Origin: Syngnathus acus
Taxonomy: Eukaryota; Chordata; Actinopteri; Syngnathiformes; Syngnathidae
DNA: 64,000 nt
NCBI RefSeq assembly: GCF_901709675.1
Contig: NC_051097.1
Coordinates: 11,510,039 to 11,574,038, forward strand
Direction of reading: 5' to 3'
Part shown: positions 49,250 to 64,000 of the stretch, in pieces
Layout of the letters: the number at the start of each line of letters is the position of its first letter
Numbering within the stretch: position 1 is the first letter of the stretch
Program-made: the position numbers and the translations under genes
Notes under the pieces: model-generated
Databases searched by the model: none
Told to the model about the DNA's origin: nothing
Seen by the model: the letters and a program-made list of their open reading frames with translations, nothing else

Positions 49250-50400
49250 GTGTACCTATTGAAGTGTCCATGAGGTGTACCTAATAACAGGCCACTTCAT
49301 TAAATATCATATAAGGCTTGACACGTGTGACCTTTGACCATGATATTTCCCTAATAAAGTGGCCTGTTATTAGGTACTCTTGAAAATGGCGGTGTACCTA
49401 ATGGAGTGTCCGTAAGATTCCCTCGTTAAGCGCACCTGCGTGAAAAGTTTTAGCTCCTGCGGAACGTGAAAGAAGCTAAAACTTTTCACGCAGGTGCGCT
49501 TAACGAGGGTCACTTGGAAAACATGTTGGAACGCGGCCCCGAGGACTAGAGCTTGACACGTGTGACCTTTGACCATGATATTTCCCTAATAAAGTGGCCT
49601 GGTATTAGGTACTCTTGAAAATGGCAGTGTACCTAATGGAGTGTCCGTAAGATTCCCTCGTTAAGCGCACCTGCGTGAAAAGTTTTAGCGCCTGCGGAAC
49701 GTGAAAGAAGCTAAAACTTTTCACGCAGGTGCGCTTAACGAGGGTCACTTGGAAAACATGTTGGAACGCGGCCCCGAGGACTAGAGCTTGACACGTGTGA
49801 CCTTTGACCATGATATTTCCCTAATAAAGTGGCCTGTTATTAGGTTCACTTGAAAATGGCGCTGTACCTAATGGAGTGTCCGTGTCATTCCCTCGTTAAG
49901 CGCACCTGCGTGAAAAGTTTTAGCTCCTGCGGAACGTGAAAGAAGCTAAAACTTTTCACGCAGGTGCGCTTAACGAGGGTCACTTGGAAAACATGTTGGA
50001 ACGCGGCCCCGAGGACTAGAGCTTGACACGTGTGACCTTTGACCATGATATTTCCCTAATAAAGTGGCCTGTTATTAGGTCCACTTGAAAATGGCGGTGT
50101 ACCTAATGGAGTGTCTGTGTGATTCCCTCGTTAAGTGCACCTGCGTGAAAAGTTTTAGCTCCTGCGGAACGTGAAAGTGACCAAAAACTTTTCACGCAGG
50201 TGCGCTTAACGAGGGTCACTTGGAAAACATATTGGAACGCGGCCCCTCGAGGACTGGAGGTCCACACCCCTGGTTTAAGTGAAAAGTGCCACACCCGCCC
50301 TCACCCCCACTTTCTGATTGGCTCTTTGATCGGTGATGTCACACTCCATTAGGTACACCACAACTGGCCACACCTAATAACAGGCCATTCATTGCATTTG
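49250..50400 (+). repeat. 235-bp satellite, four tandem copies, each with a long hairpin
   Basis: Copies begin at GCTTGACACGTGTGACC at 49316, 49551, 49786 and 50021, exactly 235 bases apart, and the last ends near 50255. Each holds an inverted repeat: arms of 36 bases (copy 1 49420-49455 and 49474-49509) around an 18-base loop. Copies 1 and 3 pair perfectly, copy 2 has one mismatch, and copy 4 is more diverged. Each unit also carries CCTAATAAAGTGGCCTG, a motif common in fish repeats, which resembles an AATAAA signal. The flanks (49283 and 50375) carry CCTAATAACAGGCC, the same motif inverted, so the block looks like an expanded transposon-derived unit. Minus-strand open frames recur in every copy and are not treated as genes. 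Confidence 0.9.
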
Positions 50401-51023
50401 TAAATGTGAGCAAAATGGGGAAATATATTCAAGTTGGAAAGTCAATATCTGCTACGTCAGTTACAAGTCCAAACAAGGAACCTTGGCAAGAACGCAGGCA
50501 CTTGGTTCTATTTGAACGGAGCTTCTTCAATTACCGTAGGCACGCCAGTTCACTCTAGGTGGGCCGGCTGGCCAGTCTACACGGGAGCAATGCCGAACCC
50601 GAACCGAAAGTGCACGTTCGCAGAGGAGTTGAACAAAAAATATCCTGTGCTTTTGCCAGGGTTGTGATCCTTATGAAGCTGAGTGCTTACATACATATGA
50701 TAAAGGTGCCAACGCAAGAGGAGGACTGAAGAGGAGCTCCTTTTTTTTTTTTCTTCCAAAGCCCCCTCCAAAATAAGGTGTCTTCTTTTTCAGAAACCCA
50801 AATCTGGTCACCCTAGACCTAATAATAATACCTTTTATTTATAAGGCGCATTTCAAGGCACTCAACAGACATAAAATAGCATAAAAAAATGAGCGGACAG
50901 CAAAAATAACAGCGTTCACCCCAATGTGCAAAACTCTTTAATCATGCTGGGGGGAAAAAACACAATGAATGCAGTTGTTGTGCTGCAAGGAACCAAAAGA
51001 TGCGGTGGGCTTCCGCGGGATCA
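50401..51023. other. Spacer and plrg1 3' end
   Basis: Unique DNA followed by a short sequence at about 50820-50880 (ATAATAATACCTTTTATTTA) that resembles a dispersed fish repeat. TTTAAT at 50937-50942 (ATTAAA on the minus strand) is a candidate plrg1 polyadenylation signal. Confidence 0.4.
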
Positions 51024-54000
51024 TTAGAATCTTTTTCTCTTCAGGATTTCCGGTTTCCAGTTGACAGGGTGGCTCTCTTCCGTCTGCAGGACACAAAGAA
51101 ACAGCTTCAGGAAGCATATCAGCTAACCCTAGCGTGCATTTGATACAGTATAGTAAGTACTACGTACAGCCGTGTCGTCCTCTTTGTACACTTTGATGGT
51201 CTTGTCCGCTTCGGCTGTGATCAGACGACTTTCCGAGTTGTCGAAGACGCAAGCAAAGATGCCCGACTCGCTGTCCAGAGAGCCGGGCTGCACGGCGGCG
51301 TGAATCCTCTGGAAGTTGTAGCCGGTCCTCCAGTCCCACATGTGGATGGTACCGTTGTCAGCTGGACACAGACAGGGACAGCATGAGTGATGACGCCGCA
51401 TCCGACGTGACGCGCTCGAGATGGATACCTCCGGAAACGAGAACGCCGTCAGAGTTGACGGCCAGGGTATTGATGATGGCGTTGTGTCCCGACAGGTTTT
51501 GAATGAATTTGCCCTCCGGGAACATCCACTGTTTGACGTTGTCGGCCGAGCCGGAGGCAAACGTGTACCTGGAGGGCGGTGGGAAAGGCATCATCACGAC
51601 AAGAGGGTTGAGAGCATGACGGGACGGGGCGGGGCGGGGCCAAGGCTTTCGGGCAGAAGCGCGAGGTCTGCAACTTACTGTCGGGGATGCAGGACCACGC
51701 TGCGAACAGACTTCTTGTGGTTGGTTAGCGTGGCTCTGGTTTTGCCGGCAATCAAATCCCATAACCTGATGGTTGAGTCATGGCTCCCTGCAACAGGTCA
51801 CGTAGGTAGCCTTGATCAGCACTGACACTTGTGTATTACTCAGTAGGCTATTACGGTAAGATTGTGCTACCGGTAATGACTTGCGGCTCTGCGGCTTGGC
51901 ACCGGACCGTGGCCACCGTGTTGGTGTGACCCGTCAGCGTGTGCGCGTTGGCTTTGGAGCGAATGTCCCAAACCTAAGAGAGGAAAATGCAGCTTACAGC
52001 GCCGCTGCCTTCCAGGCAGGGGAGGGGAGGGGCTTACCCTGGCCGTGGAGTCTCTGCTGCAGGTCACCAGCACGTCGATGGTGGGGTGCAGGTCAAGGCC
52101 GTACACGGCGCTCAGGTGGCCGTGGTAGTGGCGGATCACCTGCGGGGGCGGCCGCCGACACATTGGGACCACCAAACAGACGACGGGGCCGGGCCGGGCC
52201 GAGGCGACCCACCCACCTTGTTGTACTCCAAATCCCAGCACTTGACTTGCTTGTCCTCGCCGCAGGAGAACAGGTAGGGGCTGCGGCTGCTGACCGCCAC
52301 GCCGCGCACCGTGCTGATGTGTCCGGTTAGTGACAGCTTCAGCCTCCCGGTAGCAAGGTCCCAGATCTGGCCAGACAAAACCAGCACTCTTATTAGCAAA
52401 AACAAAAGCATTTGCACAGACAGTTTCATAAAAATAGCTGTGAGCGCGTGTTGTTTTGTATCAAATCCATTTAGGCAGAAGTCACCTTTATGGTTCGATC
52501 GGCCGAGCCGGTGACAAACCACTGATTGCCGGGCTCCACGGCGATGGAGCGCACCCAGCCCAGGTGACCGCTGATGACCTGCGGCACAGACAACACTTAT
52601 TAATCACTCGGCGATAAATTCTCAACAAGGGCACGGCGGGTCCCGGAGCATGCGCTCGCTCGCTCACCCGGAAGAGTTTCCACGGCGGATGCCACTGCGG
52701 CTTGGGCATGGTGGGCGCTCGCCTCATGAGCGACAAAGTCCTGCTGCCGCCACTTTCCATGACCGTCTGCAAGAAGGAAGGGCAAAACATTTGGGAAGGG
52801 AGACGGGCGGCGACACGCCAAAGGGAATGGCCATCAATCTCGGGACGTACCGACACGACGGAAGGCGGGTGCGATCGCTCGGCCGCCCCGGCGTGCCGAT
52901 GGATCTCGGGCACGCTGGCGGCGCTGCGGCCGGCGTCTTGGCTGCGAGGCGGCACGCTTGATGACAAATTCATCATACGACGGACGGAGGTCATTTCGCA
53001 TCGATGCTGGACTCACCTGGCCTGTGACGCCGGCAGCGCCAACGCCATGGAGTGAACGCCGGCCTCACTGGGGTTCCTGTGGATCTTTGTGTCGGCGGTC
53101 AGCGCCACTCCTGATCATTTGATTGCAATTGAATTGATGCAAGTTCGCGAGAGATGTTTGGATATCGAAACGCGACATTTTTTTCCTCACGTGTGTTCTT
53201 AATACAGAAAAATCTGAACTCTGGAAAAGCATGTAAAGCTCCTTTAGGACTTACCAGGCCCAGTCGGGTAAGCGTGTGTTCCGGCGATTGCGTATTCCGG
53301 CTCATCGGACACTAGATTAGAAAAATGACATGGCGTATTCATTTAATACAATACGGACTAGCCTTCCAATTTGTTTATCTGTGATCACCTGGATGCGTGT
53401 AGCTGAGCTGAAGCTGCATGCTGTTGGCGGGCTGAGAGACTCGCTCTTTGGATTCCTTCAAGACGGGCATGTGGAGGACAGCCTCAAAGTCAGCTTTCAA
53501 TTTCACCGCCATCTTCATCTTGTGACTGCATCCATGCGCACACGCACAACAGCAACGTGAACCGAACGAAAGCAAACACAAAGACAACCAACCCTACGTG
53601 GCATACCAAACCAAACCAATTGTTGAGTTATTTCTGTCCCTTTACTCACAAACAACACATTTCAAATTGACAGAGCAAAAAATATACGACTTGATTAGAA
53701 AAAGGTCAGAAACCTTGAAGACTATTTTTCAAGGTATGCAGATGCTTGCAAAAGTCATTTACCGTTGACTCTTAATAGAACAATCGATTCATCTAACAAG
53801 CGATTAAGCCATGGGAACTCTTTTTAAATCATTTTTGGTGTAATTTAAATGTGGACCTTTTTTCGTCCAATGCGATGTACTTGGCTTGGTCGGCCACAAA
53901 CATGTCATGAGTCCTCTTAAGCGAGCGAAAGACCAGCGTGTGGACAGAGTGCTTCTGGACGTCCTGTAAACACATAAAACAAATGGAAACATCTAAAAAA

Positions 54001-54137
54001 AAAAAAACACTTTTAAAAAATGAAGACTCGGAAGCAGCTAATTCTCGCCAGACAGTAGTCGGGCCCCGGGTGTCTGAGCGGGAGCGAGCCACAAAAGAGC
54101 CACGGAAAGTACCAAATGTTCCTCTTACCTCAGTCAT
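51024..54137 (-). CDS. plrg1: Pleiotropic regulator 1 (WD40, PRP19/CDC5L complex)
   Basis: A core component of the PRP19-CDC5L spliceosomal complex. Fifteen exons on the minus strand: 54129-54137 (only ATG ACT GAG), 53857-53963, 53389-53525, 53255-53311, 53017-53110, 52851-52941, 52678-52766, 52486-52578, 52217-52366, 52038-52139, 51871-51973, 51679-51787, 51429-51568, 51168-51361, 51024-51083; about 511 residues (human 514). The N-terminus [26 protein letters not shown] matches the family. [14 protein letters not shown] precedes seven WD40 repeats: [106 protein letters not shown] and the [20 protein letters not shown] blade. The end is [15 protein letters not shown]. All splice junctions read in frame. 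Confidence 0.97.
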
Positions 54138-54269
54138 TGTGATGATAATTGTCGTACAAACGTATTAGAGAGCCAAAAATATGAAAGAGTAAAAAATATA
54201 TAAGTGTTCGATATGAAACTTTGAGATCAACACTAACGAAGACCGCAAACGCACGCCGACCCTCGGCGA

Positions 54270-54278
54270 ACCGGAAGT
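54270..54278. promoter_or_regulatory. ETS-type site in the plrg1 promoter
   Basis: ACCGGAAGT, a consensus ETS/GABP motif, about 135 bases upstream of the plrg1 ATG, where a CpG promoter is expected. Confidence 0.5.
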
Positions 54279-54483
54279 AAACTAGCACAATGCACAAGGC
54301 ACGGTTGGTTTGCCTTTACGCCACCTAGAGGCAAGGGGTGGCGCTTTACTTGCATTCTTCTTATTCAACAGCCACAGCTGCCATAAAGTAATTGTACAAA
54401 CCATACGATCTGTAACTGTCTCATGTTTGTCTGATTAATAACTGAAATGGCACAGACACTTTTATGGATGTATGCAAAATTCC

Positions 54484-54489
54484 TTTATT
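54484..54489 (-). terminator. Polyadenylation signal, setd1b
   Basis: TTTATT on the plus strand (AATAAA on the minus strand), about 1.1 kb beyond the setd1b stop and before plrg1. Confidence 0.55.
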
Positions 54490-55588
54490 TCCACCCCCCC
54501 TCCCCCAAACATTCCATACATTTGTCAGGTAATAAATAGACACGAGGAGCTGGCTGATTATTCAGTCCTCTTCCTATACGCCGATTCAGCACTTTTTTTT
54601 TTCCACCCTCGCTTTCTCCACACAGCAAAACAATTTTCATCGAATTTACAACACAAAAATGAATACAAAGAAAAGAAACCCAAAGCTTGACACAAGCTGA
54701 AATGTGGTGCTACAAGCTCACCGCTCGCTCGCATCAAATGTCACACAGCTCTCGGAGCTCGGATGGTGTAGCAAATTCTCGGGGAACAAAAAAATAGATA
54801 TATTCATATAATATTCACAGTTAGCGTTATGTACACGTTTGAGACAGGCGACAGGAATAAAGACGTTTCTACAAGAAACAATCTTTCCAAAGAGGGGGGC
54901 GATGGAAGGTGACTTCCTGTACACAGTGGACCTTCTTTTCTTTTGCTTGTCATTTCATTTCCTTTTACAGATCCCTGATAATACTTCTTTTTTCTGTTTT
55001 TAAATATTCAGTCTTTTTTGTCCTAGAAAACATCTTAAAAGTGAGACCCTGCAACGACATCTAAAAAAAAGTTGCAGATTTTCTGTACAAGTTTACAATC
55101 CAAACAGAAAGCAAGTCTCCAGTATTGTGACAGCGAGTCCATGAGAGACAAGTCGCGTCTGCCCGGCAAGGCGGAAGTGCATTTGACTTTTTTCTTTTTC
55201 TTTTGCAATCGCAAGAACCGTTAGAACACTGACGGAATAACACGTGAAGAGAAGCTCGCCGATACAGCGATGGGACTCGAATGAATGCTTAATTGATGTA
55301 CAGAATCTTGAAGTGAACTTTTGCCAGCGACACCACACGCGCCATGGCCGTCCGTTCTTTTGAAATGGGCCGCCTTTTGTTTGCTCCTATCCCGACCGAC
55401 TCTGCTCAAATGAGGGCCTTTCTTTTGATTTCAAAAGACAAAGTGTGAATGGAGATTCGGAGCCCCGTTAGGATGGTGAACGTTCGTTCATCAGGTCGAT
55501 CGGTGTTGAAAAAATCCTCTCGCCTCTTTTTGTGAACAAGTCAAATGGATGGAACAGCACCGTAAATGGTAAACGTTGGCAGTTTGGC

Positions 55589-63838
<8,250 letters not shown>

Positions 63839-64000
63839 CTGCGGAGGAGGAGGCGGGGAGGGAGCACATTGCTGACTGTCATCCACCCAAAGCACTATCT
63901 CACTCCGACGACAAGTAAACAAAGTAGCGTAAAGTCGCGTGAGCGATGATGGAGGCTGAGTCCGGAGGAGCGATCACGGAGCTCGGCTGCTTGGCGGCGG
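63839..64000 (-). other. setd1b sequence upstream of the first visible exon
   Basis: Begins with a good acceptor (polypyrimidine, CTCCGCAG on the minus strand) next to 63838. The rest is probably intron or 5' leader. The family's N-terminal segment, which should include a YKLIVDP-like motif, is not found here and must lie beyond the window. Confidence 0.5.

Larger units (their letters stand above)
54138..55588. other. plrg1 promoter and setd1b 3' UTR
   Basis: Just upstream of plrg1 lies an ETS-type site. Most of the rest is the setd1b 3' untranslated region, closed by a minus-strand polyadenylation signal at 54484-54489. No coding exon is recognised. Confidence 0.6.

Noticed and set aside
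49316-50260. CRISPR-like spaced repeats
   Set aside because: Units are 235 bases with no unique spacers, and the window is vertebrate nuclear DNA.
49370-50294. Repeated minus-strand open frames of 60-68 codons
   Set aside because: They recur because the DNA is a 235-bp tandem satellite; the translation crosses the hairpin and resembles no protein.

Overview
The window is nuclear DNA from a bony fish with a compact genome, most likely a percomorph teleost; I cannot name the species. Genes are split by many short GT-AG introns (often 70-150 bp), proteins match vertebrate families over their full length, several promoters look like CpG islands, and the intergenic DNA holds microsatellites, a tandem satellite and degenerate SINE-like or MITE-like pieces. 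There are no operons, phages, CRISPR arrays or other prokaryotic features.

Fourteen protein-coding genes are present. From left to right: an unconventional class I myosin (myo1h, minus), an SV2-related vesicle transporter (svop-like, plus), slingshot cofilin phosphatase 1 (ssh1, plus), coronin-1C (coro1c, plus) with a large upstream exon that probably encodes a long N-terminal extension, P-selectin glycoprotein ligand 1 (selplg, plus, with a frame break), tmem119 (plus), the iron-sulfur scaffold iscu (minus) and a chemerin-receptor-like GPCR (cmklr1-like, plus). This block matches human 12q24.11 in order and relative orientation. Next come rnf185, goosecoid-2 (gsc2), ess2 and dgcr2 (all plus), matching human chromosome 22 genes, and finally plrg1 and the histone H3K4 methyltransferase setd1b (both minus). 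The 5' end of setd1b runs off the right edge.

The neighbours do not form one pathway. Local themes are actin control (myo1h, ssh1, coro1c), leukocyte or microglial surface proteins (selplg, tmem119, cmklr1-like), pre-mRNA splicing (ess2, plrg1) and chromatin (setd1b).

I found no undescribed multi-gene system. The points most worth a second look are: (1) a 439-residue extension exon that joins coro1c in frame; (2) an AT-AC intron in setd1b with textbook U12 donor and branch site; (3) four 235-bp tandem repeats downstream of dgcr2, each holding a long hairpin; (4) a slingshot that ends about 280 residues early; (5) a frame break in selplg; (6) a coding intron and an altered NPxxY motif in the chemerin-receptor-like gene. 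Exon ends come from reading splice signals by eye together with family homology and may be off by a base or two.
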